From Cricetomys ansorgei (lineage: Eukaryota > Chordata > Mammalia > Rodentia > Nesomyidae), in assembly GCA_026225945.1 (NCBI GenBank), contig JAMJFZ010001258.1, positions 12,020,001 through 12,084,000 of the forward strand: a stretch of 64,000 bases of DNA, written 5' to 3'. The position numbers and the translations under genes were made by a program. The notes under the pieces were generated by a model. It made no database searches and had not been told where the DNA came from. It saw nothing but the letters and a program-made list of their open reading frames with translations. Shown here piece by piece: positions 1 through 12,165 of this stretch. Positions within the stretch are counted from its first letter, which is position 1. Each line of letters begins with the position of its first letter.

Positions 1-117
1 TCAGTGTCAGGCTAGAACAGCAATTCTCCTCTAGAGAAAAGTCTGCAGTCTTCCACCCAGGGGTTTATAGGCATCTGTAGGCTCCATCCCAACCCTTCCC
101 TTGCCATGTAGTGGCTG

Positions 118-222
118 CATCATCTCAGTCTAAGCTCAGTTTCCATCATGCACAATGAGAGGGCTGGACCAGTTCTGAGCTCCTCTCCAACTCAGACATT
201 TCAGGTTCTTTGGAAACAAGTA
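118..222 (+). repeat. MIR/MIR3 fragment
   Basis: The order CTCAGTTTCC, AATGAGAGGGCTGGACC, then CTCCAACTCAGACATTTCAG is the familiar MIR3 arrangement. It is strongly diverged, as expected for an ancient mammalian SINE. Confidence 0.5.
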
Positions 223-1690
223 GAGTCCCCCAGCAAGCGTCCTGGCTTGCTGGGTTGGGGAGGCAGATGGGAACCCTGACAGGCAGCACAGCCCTTCTCA
301 TCCTTTCACTTCAGATAATTCTAGAATTTCACACAGACCCAGCTCCATCATCTCTGCTATAAGGCCGTGCCCTGGAAAGGACCTACCATTCACTCCTCTT
401 CTGCGGCTGATTTCAGTTACTACACGGTCAGCTGGAACATGGTTCCAGCTCTGGTTCTAGTATAGGAGTTTTCTTAAATAAAGCAGATAAGGAAAATGCC
501 TTGAGGAATTCTCTTATGCAACTTGGACTGTTTCTACTGGTTTCTGGAGAGGAGTTCCTTCACATGTCAGCCCACAAGTAGACACTCAGAAAGCATGTTC
601 CTCCTGAGGCGGGAGGGGCTCCTAACCTCTCTCGACAAGGCCTGCAGATGCCACTCAGAACTTCCTGGGGCTTCAGCCAGTGCTGACTTCCCAACTGATG
701 AACACAACCAACATATCAGGATCCCTGTCCATATTGGCCAACTTCTCTGCTTGTTGCCTGGTTTCATGAAACACCTCTAGAAGACATGTCAGAGAGGGGT
801 CTACCCATGCTGTCTTCCACCAGCATGAAATGGCTGGGGTTTGGAGACCTGAAATCAGGTACCAACTTGGCCCTTGCAAGCTGAGTGTTTGAGCTTGTGG
901 ATCATCCTTCCCTGAGACTTGACCCCCTCATATATTAAATTATTTAAACCATATTGCCAGATCTATTAATATCTTACTCTAGAATTATGATAGAGTTCAC
1001 TTGAATCGTAGACAATGGATTTTTCAGTGTAGGAAATGTTTACCTTATTTGAAGTTCATGTTGGTCAAAACCTAAGCATGCTACATATATGCGAACAGGT
1101 TGACCTGGGATAGAGTCACTCCCATGCCTAACCTAAGCCATGAGTCCACTCAATGGCAGCTGAACCAACAAGCAAGAAGGGAAGCAAGGTTCTTCAGGGG
1201 TGACTGCGCTGGGGGAGGCGATGGGCATAGAGGGAATTGAGTTGCTAGTTCACGGTGGAACAAGGGACAATCGTATCTTCAACTCCAGGATACCCCGTGT
1301 ACTTTTGAAATCCTCTAGTCTAAAAATCCTGCTCGTGAAACAGGTAGTAACCTCATCAACTTGGATCCCACAGGAAGGAGGCTGCCAGAGAGGAACCCCA
1401 CCCCCAGGGAGCTGCCACAGCAGCTAGCCTTTTCTGAATATCTTTTCCTCTGCTTCTGAAAAGAGAAATCCAGCCACAGCCTTTCTACCCAGATGGCCTT
1501 TGTTGTTTTGTTTTAAATCGCTGGAATGTTCTCCTATAAAGACTGAATCGCAAGACCTCAGTCGCTTCAGAACTGACTTGGTCCAGAGGTACGAAGAGTC
1601 TTCAACTTCACAGAGTCAGAAAGCATAGACCGAATGCTGGGGTGGAGGAGGGGAAGAGGGTGGTGTTTTATGCACACAGCATTCAGATTT
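223..1690. other. Intergenic, nothing recognised
   Basis: Mixed-composition single-copy-looking sequence. The open frames here are at most 85 codons, overlap on both strands and resemble no protein I know. Confidence 0.5.
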
Positions 1691-1812
1691 TATGTAAGGA
1701 AGGGTTCTGGAGAGTGGCTACCTGACGATGAGAAGTGTACTTAAAGTCACTGAACTTTAAATGATTGGAACAATGATCTGTTGTATGTATCTTTCCACAA
1801 TTAAAAAAAAAT
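1691..1812 (+). repeat. Old L1 (L1M-type) 3' end
   Basis: The run GTACTTAAAGTCACTGAACTTTAAATG, followed by a Tyr-codon-like TTGTATGTAT stretch and CACAATTAAAAAAAAA, matches the 3' terminal logic of old mammalian L1 elements and ends in an A tract at 1801-1810. Confidence 0.55.
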
Positions 1813-3889
1813 GTTCATTTCAAACCATTGCTACTGCCAATATTTAACTTCACTCAGCAGCACCCTTTCTAAGAGATCTGTGCCCCACTTGGTTTATAAA
1901 ACTGACTCCCTTAGAAAGGCAGAGGTCTGACCTGGGTACACTGTGTGGGGGCGTGCCAGGCAGGGTGCTCAGGGTGGAAAGCAGGGGAAAGGGGCCTCTC
2001 TAGTCTCTGCTAGTGAAACAAAAGGCTCACATTATCACACGCGCATCTAGTTCTCCCCAGCTCCTATTCTGGTCCGTCTCAGGAGAAGACCTGAAGAGAT
2101 AAATTTTCCCAGCTCCTGAGTCAGCAAATTTCTAGCTAGATTGGAGCTGTGGAGACATTAAAGGCAGGGGAGGGCTGAAGGAACCAGGGTGCCCTCCACC
2201 CACTTCCCTGTTCAAGGCAGTACCTGTGGGTGTATATGCTTCTCCTAGCTAGCTCTTGTGGTCATTGCAAATGCTACCCCCAACCCTAGAGTCTGCTCCT
2301 GCCTTCCTCCTTTCCTTTGAACCCCAGCCTTTAGTAACTTTGGTGACAAAACAACACTGATGAAAACTCCCTGCTTCTGTTAACCTCTGGGTTGCCTCAA
2401 CATCTCGTTTGGCTTGAAGTCTTTCCATTTTTTTTAGACATAAATCTCCAGGTTGTGACCATCCACCACAGCACCTACTTTCTGGCTTGAATTCTGTCCA
2501 TTACACCAGCCACTTAGATCCCCCAGCATTGCAAACCTAGAAGCAAATCTTTGCACTCTTACTTACCAGACAACTGGTCAACCCACACATCAAGCCACTG
2601 ACTATGGCTCCAGGAGGCTCAGGAGGAGCTCAGATACTGTGTAACATAATAGATTTGAATACCCAACTCTAGAACTCCCCATCTGTGGTTCAGACACAGG
2701 TCTACTCTTTCTTCCAGATGTGTTTGGGTCCTCGGTGGCCAGATAAGCCTTCACCAAGAGATGGGGTGGGGAATGAGAAGAGGGAAGCTGGAGCAGCTTG
2801 GGATAGCTTCAGAGAAGGTAATAGTTCCCCTCCATGTTCTCCCAAGGAGACACTTTTCTTCCCAGGTACATGGGCTCTGCATAGCTACATTTGGGGATTA
2901 AGCTGTTCTCTTGTACATAGTTTACGGTGCTAAGCAGTCCATAACGGTGGCCATTTACCACACGTGGCTTTAAAATTTTTATACTTAAGTACATGTGAAC
3001 AAGGTTTGAAATTGAGTTCTTCAGTTGCACATGCTATATTTCCAGAGCCCCACTTGTGGCCAGCAGCTGCTGTAGTGGACAATACAGATGTGTCATCACA
3101 GAAAGTCCCACAGGGCATCACTGCTCATAAACAAAGCCAACTCTGTTGGCAGAGAAAGAAATGGAACCCACAAAGTACAAATTAACCAATAAGGTTTTAA
3201 CAAGAGAACATTCTCCCCACTGCGTGTACGACTGGAGGATGATTGAGTTTTTATGCAGAAATGGCTCTTAGCTGGACCAGATAGAGTTCCGTTGGAGTAG
3301 AGGAAGCAGGAGATTATTTTCTAATGTCTCCTCCAAATGTGCATGAATAGAAAGTTGATGGGATTAATGTAAATACACAAACTCACCCAAGTGAGGAGCT
3401 TCTTAAACCCGAAGGAAAGAGATTTACTTAAATGGAAAAGGGAAGAAATAACATGTTTACGCTTTCCTCGGTTCTCTGAAAGAGACAAAAGAGCATCAGT
3501 TCTTCAAGTGTCTTTAATACTGCACAAGCTTAGCGGACTGGGGCTGCAAAGGAGATGCTCCCGGAGGGCGAATGAGATATTTAACCTGTCTGCTCTGACA
3601 AGAAAATTAAAGACATTTGAGCGGGGCATTAAACTTGGAGAGAGAGAGACAGAGAGACGGAGAGAGAGACAGAGGAAGCTCCTTTTCAGGATGTCATCTC
3701 CCACTGCAGGCTCTAGCTTTAAAAAAAAAAACAGCTCTATTTCCAGTTCATTCGGAGCAGGGTAATGTTTGCTAACCTCAAAATGTGGACATCTTTATTA
3801 CAGAGAAAAGGGATGGGGTGGCTGCAGAGATAAGCTCTGACCTGGAGAACACCTTTAGCAGAGGCTGTTCTTACCAGCCCTTTACTGGG
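1813..3889. other. Intergenic; short GA-rich tract at about 3637-3675
   Basis: No coding signal. A purine tract of GAGAGA and GACAGA units lies near 3637-3675 and an A run near 3719-3731. The 124-codon open frame at 3391-3765 takes its Arg/Glu-rich part from the GA tract and has no recognisable domain. Confidence 0.5.
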
Positions 3890-3995
3890 CCCAACCTCCT
3901 GGTTCAGAACTGACTGAGGTGGGGTCTGAACATTTGCATTTGATTAAGTTCTCAGCAGGGGCTGATGATGCCGGGCAGCACTTTGCTGAGGACTG
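3890..3995. mobile_element. MER5A-like hAT-Charlie fragment
   Basis: GAACATTTGCATTTGATTAAGTTCTCAGCAGGGGCTGATGATGCC resembles the right half of MER5A non-autonomous elements (GCATTTCTAACAAGTTCCCAGG followed by TGATGCTG). Diverged and partial. Confidence 0.45.
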
Positions 3996-4140
3996 TCTCC
4001 CCAAAGAGTGATTCCAGGCAGAGCAACAACCATAGGTCAAGGTTGCAGTCACTGCTGCCCATCCACTTAGACTCGGTTCCAAGTAGTCGGTGGGGAGAGC
4101 TGCCCTTCCAGAGAATGAAATGAACTCTTTTTCCAAATAG

Positions 4141-4299
4141 TTTTTAAAAATCATGTATGTGTATGTGTTTACCTATATGAACTTCTGGCGGCCAGAGGAT
4201 ATCAGATACCCTGGGTCATCTGCTTTGGATGCTGGAAACCAAACCTGGACCCTCTGCAAAGAATAGTAAGGTTCTTAACACTGAGCCATCTCCTGAGCC
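4141..4299 (-). repeat. B3/B2-type SINE, antisense
   Basis: Antisense of a rodent tRNA-derived SINE. The piece CACTGAGCCATCTCCTGAGCCC at 4279-4300 is the complement of the B-box/A-box head (GGGCTCAGGAGATGGCTCAG). The GGCGGCCAGAGGATATCAGA segment is the complement of the B3 tail. Confidence 0.75.
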
Positions 4300-4300
4300 C

Positions 4301-4452
4301 CTTGGTTGCTTTGTTTTGCTATTGAGACAGGGTCCAATAACAGAGGCTTGCCATGAAATCACCGTATAGCAGAGGATGACCTTGAACTCCTGATCCTTTT
4401 GTCTCTACCTCCAGGGTATTGGGATTGTAGGTGTGTACCTGCACCTAGCTCG
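4301..4452 (-). repeat. B1 SINE, antisense
   Basis: The segments TATTGAGACAGGGTCCAATA, GATGACCTTGAACTCCTGAT and TATTGGGATTGTAGGTGTGT are the complement of B1 in the correct order. It directly abuts the B3 copy to its left. Confidence 0.75.
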
Positions 4453-4527
4453 AGATGCTTGGTTCTACTTAGTTTAAAATGTTGCATAAAGCACTCTTTA
4501 TATCTTTACAATTTTCTGAATTCAGGA

Positions 4528-4645
4528 GAGTCAGGTTTTAGACAGGGTCTTGCTCTGTGGCCCGGGCTGACAAACTTGCAGTGATCTCCATGCCCCTGGT
4601 GCCCAAGTGCGAGGGTCATAGGCTCATAGGTCATAGGTCATAGTA
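4528..4645 (-). repeat. B1 SINE fragment, antisense, with GGTCATA tandem
   Basis: TTTTAGACAGGGTCTTGCTCTGTGGCCCGG is an antisense B1 5' portion. It is followed from about 4612 by four imperfect copies of a 7-base GGTCATA unit, probably a local expansion within or beside the SINE. Confidence 0.6.
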
Positions 4646-4734
4646 CACCCTTGCAGCCAGAAGTAGTCGGAAAAACATTCTATCTTGATGACTGAGATCC
4701 TGATGCCTCCAAAGGTGATTTTCTCCTCTTTGAT

Positions 4735-4850
4735 CTTTAGAGAGGTGGGATGGCTTACCCAAGATCACACATCAAGTGCGGAATTATGACCCGAGACTTC
4801 TGACTCTCAAAATCCAGACGCTTTCTGCTGAGCCACAGTTCCTCACGTGA
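4735..4850 (+). repeat. MIR fragment
   Basis: TTACCCAAGATCACACATCAAGTGCGGAATTATGACCCGAGACTTCTGACTC follows the MIR right half (CCAAGGTCACACAGCTAGTAAG, then GAACCCAG and CTGACTC). Confidence 0.6.
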
Positions 4851-5084
4851 GTCAGCTGGGCTGACTGGTCTGACGTACGTGTTTCCTAGTTCATAGACTC
4901 CCTGGGAAGATTACCAGAGATTGGCCCACCATCAGAATACCTCTGTGAGCACAGGAGGCAGATACACTCTCTATTAACATCTTTAGCACATACCCGTGAG
5001 TCCTCATTTATTTCTGGCAGGTGTTTAGCTGGAAACTGACAATTCACCCATCAAATCAGAACAACTCCAAGAACAAATTCGAGG

Positions 5085-5262
5085 TCATGGCTGACATTAA
5101 CTTCATGCTGACTTATGTACAGGCCTGTGTCTTCATCGTCTCATTTAGTACCTTCCTCAAACCTGGGAAAATGTGAGCAGGTAGCCTTTGCATTTCACGG
5201 ATGAGAAAAGGAAGGTACCAAAGGTCATCTGTGTTCTGAAGTCACGGTGCCAGTAAGCAGAA
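5085..5262 (+). repeat. Probable MIR fragment
   Basis: CATCGTCTCATTTAGTACCTTC, then a GCATTTCACGGATGAGAAAAGGAAGG segment, resembles the MIR central core (TCATTTAATCCTC, then ATTTTACAGATGAGGAAA). Confidence 0.45.
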
Positions 5263-5629
5263 GGCACCTGGCATCCACAGCCAGGAAGCCCAGAGAGATG
5301 AATGCTGGTGCTCAGCTTACTTTCTCTTTTCATTCAGCTTGGGATCCCAGCCCTCTGTACAGTACAGCCCACAGTGATGGTGGGTCTTCCCGCCTCAATT
5401 AACCTAGTTAAAACCATCCCTCGCAGACATGGTCAGAGGCTTGTCAAGGTGATTCTAGATCCTACAAAGTCGGCTGTCAAAGTTGATCATCACACTCTTC
5501 TTACGGAAGTTGCACCCATCTCCCTACACCATAGGAGAGAAGGGCCCTGAGTGTCTGTATTCATCACACACTCTAACATTCAAGAATGTTCCTTTTTCTA
5601 GCCAACGTCCTGTTGCACAGCTACTAGGC
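5263..5629. other. Intergenic, nothing recognised
   Basis: No repeat or gene recognised. Short open frames only. Confidence 0.45.
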
Positions 5630-6090
5630 CCATGTCGGTCTGGTGTTCTGGATGCTCCCTTGTCCCGCCTGTCTGGCCCTCCCTAGTCGGCCAGACCACG
5701 GGCGCTGCTCCGAGCAATTGAGCTAGCAATTGAACTGCTCCTAGTGACGCGGGTTTGAAGGCCTAGGATCCTGGTCGAGGCACCAAAAGCCGGACAGGAT
5801 AAATACACTGGGACTTTCATTCAGGCATGGTGAACATAGTCAAAGTCACTTTGTTTCCAGGGAATAGGAGAATATATTCGGGTGTTGGGCGGGAAGACAG
5901 GTAGCCAATCTGCCAATCACTTGTCAGGGTTGGCCGGGACACAGATTGCCGTGATGCATGGGGGGGAGGGGCCTACAGCTTCTTCTGCCTGTCAGCAGGA
6001 GCTGGTTATCACCCTCTACCTAGGCCCTGTAAGAGGCTTTGACCCGTGTTCCATGGTGCTCCTGGGCTTAGGCCCAGACTCTGAGTAAGA
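5630..6090. other. CpG-containing block of unknown origin, possibly an LTR-element fragment
   Basis: This stretch has noticeably more CpG than its neighbours (for example GTCGGCC, CACGGGCG, GTGACGCGGG, GGTCGAGG). It also has a near-palindrome around CAATTGAGCTAGCAATTG and a TATA-like GGATAAATA. The edges are abrupt in composition, which suggests insertion. I could not assign it to a known rodent LTR family, so the mobile-element reading is only an inference. Confidence 0.3.
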
Positions 6091-6225
6091 TTTAGTCTTA
6101 GTGCTTAGCTCTGGCTACCCAGGACTGTGTATACATGTTTCTTTCCAGCACACAGAGTCTGGTCCTTCATGGGTAATACCCAGACAATTTTCATTCAAGA
6201 GAGGGAAAAAGAGAAATAACAACTC

Positions 6226-6244
6226 TTTTTTTTTTTTTTTTTTT
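6226..6244. repeat. Poly(T) run of 19
   Basis: Uninterrupted T19. It could be the A tail of a minus-strand retro-insertion, but the sequence to its left is not a recognised element. Confidence 0.8.
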
Positions 6245-8764
6245 AGCAAGAAAGAAGATGCCAGAAGGTAATTGCTTCGCAAATTACTGTAAGTTATAAA
6301 CGGATCAATGATTTTTTTCTTCCCAAAGTCAGAATCAACCATAATTAGTCATATGCAAATTTTACCCCAAGCCTTTGTGGTTCACAATGAAGTGGGAGGC
6401 AATCTCTTCAGCCATTTAAACTCATTCAGAGGAGGCCCTGTGTGAACTAAAGGAAGCACGAATGAGCTGAGGAGCTGAGGAAACCCTCGTCCTCCTTTTA
6501 CATGGAAACCAGGCCTGAGGTTGGTCTCCAGAGCTCCCCTACCAACGCCTGTGACCTTGCCCGTGGACATGGCATAAGAGGATTTGTGGGTCTAAATTGA
6601 AGCTGAATTTCCTTTCACCTTATGTGGGGAGGTTGGGAGAAGGGCTGGAAAGCTGTCGAGATTTAATTTCAGTGTGACTGATATATCTGTCACATGAATG
6701 AGGAGCTTGGACCAGGTGAAGAGTTTGGATCTGGGAACAGCATGGAGCTAGCTGTGGGTCTACAGCATGTCCCGTGTAGCCTGGCCAGTCATCCTGCTCC
6801 ATGGCTGCAAGGCTGTTCATGCAAGAACGTGGAGGGATAAGATGGGGTATTCCTTAGGGTTCCTTCAGTTATTCATTCTATACAGGCATATCTTCCATTA
6901 TCGGACATGGTGCCAAGCCCTGCAAAACAGAAACCCAAATAAAACTTCCTCCCACCAGTGGGAGCACTCTGCTTGCAGAGAGCAAAGCGTGTGGAATAAC
7001 GCACCTGCTCCAACACGCGTGGGAACAAGTTTGTCCCCAGGGAGTGGGAAGGCCTTTTGGAGAAGGTGAACTATGAACTGAGCCTCACAGAAAGTCATCT
7101 GTAACTCCACCTGGGGTCACATGAGGCTTGAGGAAAGTGACCTTCCCCAAGAGCATGCTGGAATATTTGAATAATGAGGAGAACACATTTCAAAGGAGCC
7201 TGTCTCCCACAGAATCCATTCTAGCACAGACTGGGCCTAGAAACATGCATTTTAAGGTGCTCACCGGTGGCCCCGGTCACAGGATGTCCCTCTACTGTAC
7301 CAACCCCTTAACTCTAAACTGATTGTGACTTGTTTTAATCGTAGAATGTAACAAAGGTAACTCAGGCCTTAAGCAGGCTTAGTGATGTCCGTTTTTGTGC
7401 TTGAAAGGAAGTCCATCTTCCGTACTGGAGAAACTTGTGGAGGAGCCACATAGGGGAGGAGGAGGCAATAAGAGAGAGGGAGGAAGATACATCTGGTCTC
7501 AGTGACCACAGGCACTGGCTAAGCTGAAGCCTAAGTGTATCTATCCACCCAGACGACCGTCAGCAAGACTAGGGAGAAGCTACCTTGCTGAGCCCTGCTG
7601 GATCATAGCCCTGTGAGCAACACGATTAGTGACTGCCTAAGCCATTGAATTGGGGGTGTTTTCCCAAGCAGCTGGAGATGCCTGGTACCAAAGCAGTAAC
7701 TCTGCTTCCTTTTCTTTATCACGTCTATCAAACAACCAAAACGGCTTGGGTCATTTGCTCATTGATGTACCCCCTCACCTGATCCTTAACCAGCTAAAGA
7801 GGAACTCCCCAGTGCCAGGAGGATGAACTCACCACAGCTCACCCACACATCTGGCCAGACCAGAAGAAATATCAAAGAAAATTATCCAGTGCTTGGCAAC
7901 CTCTCTACCAGAATCAGAGGTAGAGAGACACAATGATTTTTCCATTAACAAACTCCACGGTCGTCAACACAAACTTTAAAGGATTTAAAAAAAAACAGCC
8001 AGCAAGAGGTTTCCTGCTTGTTCAGAGGTGCTATAAACAGCTGGGCTTATGTACAGCAAGCACTGCAGCTCCCTGGGGTCACAGGATGCTGCAGCCGAGG
8101 CCAAATGGCATCAGCGCCAATTCGTACACAGTCCCAGAGCCAACATCTGGCCTTCTGTGCTCCTGCTCACCCTGGACATGAACAGCGAATCCCTACCCTC
8201 TAATGACGCTTCCTAAAAAGAGCCTCAGCTGCTGCTTCCTGCTGAGCACAGCCTGCTGCTGATGTTGAAGAATCCAGAGTGCCCTCAGGGGGCGAGGAAG
8301 CTGGCTAGGCAGGACGGAGGCAAACAGTAAAGGAAAATGCTCCTCGGCTGCTTTCTGCATCAATGACCCCTGATGCCAGTTTTGATGCTCTCTAGGTTTG
8401 GCAAGCTCTCCTGGGCTTTTCCCTGGAGGTCTAGAGGGGCATTTCTACATAGGTGGCAAATGGTCACTAGGCAAGGAAGTTGGGGGAACTGCTACATGTC
8501 GGCCACTCCCAAAGGCTCCAGAATAGTCAATGTGAGACTTCGGAATTAGCCAAGCATTGTCCCTCTGGCTCTCTCAAGCAGCTTTATCTTCTCCTTAATT
8601 AAGATTACTCAGCACTTTCACAAATACTTTCCATTATACAGTGTAGGGCTGGGACCCCACCTGGGGGGCCAGCAGCTGAGACTGTTGTCCCTCTGGACAA
8701 CACAACGCACGCACATTGCACACCCCACATGCGCACCTACACACGTGCACGATGTTTTACAATT
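6245..8764. other. Intergenic, nothing firmly recognised
   Basis: Small open frames (up to 100 codons) overlap on both strands. The part near 7030-7310 has the feel of an ancient repeat but could not be named. Nothing supports a gene. Confidence 0.45.
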
Positions 8765-8941
8765 GCATACCGAATGCAGCTGTTCTCAGATAGCATGCAG
8801 TAGAATCATCTGGAGGGCTTGTTAGAACTCCCACCATCAGTGTCTCCCTAGGTGATGCAAGAGGCCCAATAACTTGCATTTCCAACAAGCTCCCAGATGG
8901 CACTGCTGAACCAGGGACCACACTTTGAGAATCACTGACGA
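8765..8941. mobile_element. MER5A-like hAT-Charlie element, nearly complete
   Basis: Begins TGCAGCTGTTCTCAGATAGC, continues AATCATCTGGAGGGCTTGTTAGAA, then GCATTTCCAACAAGCTCCCAG, and ends GGGACCACACTTTGAGAATCACTG. These are the conserved ends and middle of MER5A in order, with the inverted terminal pattern of a hAT transposon. Non-coding. Confidence 0.8.
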
Positions 8942-8944
8942 ATA

Positions 8945-8990
8945 TAGTACTATAGATTGATAGATATAGATATAGATATAATATAGACAT
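8945..8990. repeat. (GATATA)n microsatellite
   Basis: Several GATATA units with one-base variants, starting right at the end of the MER5A-like element. Confidence 0.75.
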
Positions 8991-9560
8991 AAATATGAGC
9001 CTCGAAGACACAGGCACACAAACACAGAAAGCCCAGACTTTCTGGAATTGTCCCAAATTTTAGTCAATGGAAATATATAAATCACTTTAAACAGCCCCTA
9101 CTATAGTCCTCAAGGGGCTGTCAAAGAAAAACAGCCTTGCAGCAGGGTGATTGTAAAGGATGCAGGGAAGAGAGGATAAATATTTCAGAGGCTCAGAAAT
9201 TGGTGTTTCTCACATGTTGGGAAAAGAGCCAGGAGGGGAAGGAGAAAGAAGGGGAGCTGTGTATCTTCTGGATCCGCTGCAGACAGCACCAACTCACTGC
9301 CCATCAGCCCCTGGAGGACACGTACACGGAAGTGGGCACATAGAGCTGAGGGGGTATTGGTGTTTCAGGAAAGAGATCTCATCCCCTAGCATCTCAGGTT
9401 ACCTGTATCCGAAACACAGACTTCCCAGGCTCCCTCCAGACCCGTAGAGCTGTATCTGTGGAGGAGAGACCCAGGAAGCTTTATTTAACACGATTCCTGA
9501 TGATTTATACGTACTTGAAGGGTTATTTTTTTGAGTGTCTCAAAGTCCCATGAGGAACAC
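8991..9560. other. Intergenic, nothing recognised
   Basis: No gene or repeat recognised; short overlapping open frames only. Confidence 0.45.
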
Positions 9561-9684
9561 AGGGGGCTGGGGGCTGGGATTATGACTCCAGTAAAGCGAT
9601 TGCTGTACAAGCATAGAGACTTTAGTTCAAGCTCTAGGATCCATTAAAATAATGGGCGTGGTGTTCTGTGCTTGTAGTCACACA

Positions 9685-9723
<39 letters not shown>

Positions 9724-9860
9724 GATAGACTGGCAGATCCCTGAGGCTCATGGATCAGCAAGCCAATGAGAGGCCCAGTCTCAAAACACAAGGTGGCCAG
9801 CTCAGCTACTGAGGAAGGACACATAGGCCTGCACATGCATGTGCACACACATTCATATGT

Positions 9861-9893
<33 letters not shown>
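9561..9893 (+). repeat. B4-type SINE (ID-B1 dimer) carrying a G37 run and a (CA)n tail
   Basis: The left half CTCCAGTAAAGCGATTGCTGTACAAGCATAGAGAC is ID/B4-like. The B1-like middle is GGGCGTGGTGTTCTGTGCTTGTAGTC. The right part has CTGGCAGATCCCTGAGGCTC, GAGAGGCCCAGTCTCAAAACACAAGG and CACATGCATGTGCACACAC, all typical of B4. The usual CCCAGCACTGGGGAGG segment is replaced by a G homopolymer at 9686-9722. The tail is (CA)n at about 9866-9893. Confidence 0.75.
9686..9722 (+). repeat. G37 homopolymer
   Basis: Thirty-seven consecutive G residues, long enough for several overlapping G-quadruplexes. Length is prone to polymerase and sequencing error. Confidence 0.9.
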
Positions 9894-9894
<1 letters not shown>

Positions 9895-10929
9895 CACAAA
9901 GAAATACAAGAAGCTAAGGAGTGACAGGAAGAGGGTTATTGCTGGATGGGTACAGGGAGATTCAGTTTGTGAAGAAAGTTCTAGGCATGGATGGTTGTGA
10001 TGGAGGTGGAACCGACCTCTTGTTGCAAGAGTCCTGGCAGAGTCCTGGGTGCGAGAGGGCACTGACTTCAGGGAGCCCGACAAAGTAGGTCCGGACATCT
10101 TAAGTATTAAGCAAATGAAGTAATTGTGAAAAGCAGGAAAAGAATTGATCCAGTGTCAGGGAGACGAGGGACCGGCATCTCCAGCGCTGCTTTCTGAGGT
10201 ACTTAAGTTTCGAGTTTAAATAGGGGTGGTTGGGGCAGGATGTAAGAAGTATGTATACTGAGCTGCCCTGGCCTGGCCAGCCTGGGCTTTCCTGGACCGT
10301 TATTCCAAAACTGGTTCTGGGAACTCCTGGAGATCTTGGCATCACCTGGTGAGAAAATCCAAGCCACACTGGGAGATGACTGCTCCCATCAGCAGGGCAC
10401 CTTTGGTTCCCAACGTGGGGTGATTGCTCCCACAGAGGGGGCAGCTCATCATGCAGTCAGACTTCCTGTTCCTGACATTAGGGAGACGCCTGGAAACACT
10501 GAGTGCCTCTCTGGGAATGTTGTGAAAACCGACAGCTGGCCATCCGTTGATGACGATACCTATGCAAACTAAAAATAGCTTCATAATTCCGGGAAGCCCT
10601 GCCTGGGAAGTAAAGTGCCCACCATGCGCCCCTGCTTCTGCCCTGTACACACACCTATTTACAATGAATGTTTGTGCCAACGCTGAGAAACGCTCTCACT
10701 GCACCCAGCATGGGATGGCGCATTAGATGCTTGGCTTCTAAGCTCACCACAGGGATCTGCAAAGTCCCACTGACTCCTCCTAAGCTTTACCACACTCCCC
10801 GTCTACTGATCTCCCCATCTCTCCTCTAAATGCCTGAGGAATCAGTATCAAGAGCTTGGGATTTTGCCACGATGGCCTTGTATCATTTTTTTTTTTCTGG
10901 CATAGAGAAATAGCTGAATAGGGTAGAAA
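9894..10929. other. Intergenic, nothing recognised
   Basis: Contains a short T run near 10887-10897. The 112-codon minus-strand open frame at 10342-10680 shows no family resemblance. Confidence 0.45.
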
Positions 10930-11145
10930 AGACACGGATTTTGTAGCATCAGAAATTTTGGTTCGAGGCTAGCTTGGCCACTTCCTGACTGGTGGTGGTT
11001 TGCCTCTGAGTACTGTACTTAGGGAATCTCAGAGAGGTGGCTGAGGCCATAGAGCTACATCGAGTCTTCTAAAGTTCCCTCATCAACAGTTTCAACATCA
11101 ACAGCACAGACTGGGCTCAATAAATGTTCAGTGGGGCTTAATAAG
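10930..11145 (+). repeat. MIR fragment
   Basis: TTGGTTCGAGGCTAGCTTGGCCACTTCCTGACTGG is MIR-like, and CTGGGCTCAATAAATGTTCAGTGG matches the MIR 3' end. Confidence 0.6.
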
Positions 11146-12165
11146 CTGATAGCTTAATGAGTTATGGCAGGGTTCTATGATAAAGATAAGCAACAAGAAA
11201 GGGTCAAGCTTTGTGGGTGAGCGGAAAACTGAACATCAGAGAAGTCCAAATGGCCATAAATGGAGCATCTTCAGGCCAAGCAGCCCGGTGTTTTCTTCAT
11301 GATTCACCATCAACAGCAGAATCTCCTCCAGCACTGAGACTCCTTTTTAGAGAATAACCATTTTCTCAGACACACTTTGCTGCAGCAGTGGAAGATAAAG
11401 GGGTCATGAGAGAACTCCGGGGGAAGAGCAGAGACGCTCAGTGGTGTATAAATAGAGAGCGGGCTGGTTACTAAACTTGACCCCAGAGTTGTGTAATTAG
11501 AGAAGTGGGGGAAACCTCATTAACTACAAAATCATTATTGGAGACAGAAAGAAAAGGGGGAGGGGGCTGAGAGCAGGCTTGCCAGGCAGCCTGGAAGGTT
11601 CCTCCAGGAGGCAGAACTGCAGCTGGGACAGCTCTGTGGGTCCCTGCAGGAGACAGGAGAGAGGACCAAGAGCTGGAGCATCCCTGCATCCGCCCTGGAT
11701 CCGCCCTGGGTTCCAGGAGAAAAGGACCAGGGATTGCAGATGCTCACGCTGTTTCAGTGGCCACAGCCTCTGCCCCCACCCCCACCCCAGTGCCTATGTC
11801 CAGAGTTCTGTGGAAATCCTTCCTTCAGGCAGAGAACCACAAAGGAGTCTTTACCCTTCTCTATTCCATGCACAGGCGTAAGGGTCTCCAGTAGAGATCC
11901 ATGTAGAGGCCATAGAGCCAGGCGAGCCTAAACGCGTACTTTATTAGCCTGTCTCCTGCCTGCTCAACACATCCCAACCCTCTCTTCAATTCCTAAAGCC
12001 TGGCTCCTGTCTGTACCCAGGCCTGATGAGGACTGGCTTTCGGAATGTTCTATGACCTAAGCAGGGATTTGTTCCCTTGGCGTGATTCATTCAGTTAACA
12101 CATGTGTACTCTTATTCAGTGCCAATGGATGGGAAAGAAACGTGGAGGGCTGGGATGAAAGAAAG
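11146..12165. other. Intergenic, nothing recognised
   Basis: Single-copy-looking sequence with small overlapping open frames; no gene supported. Confidence 0.45.
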
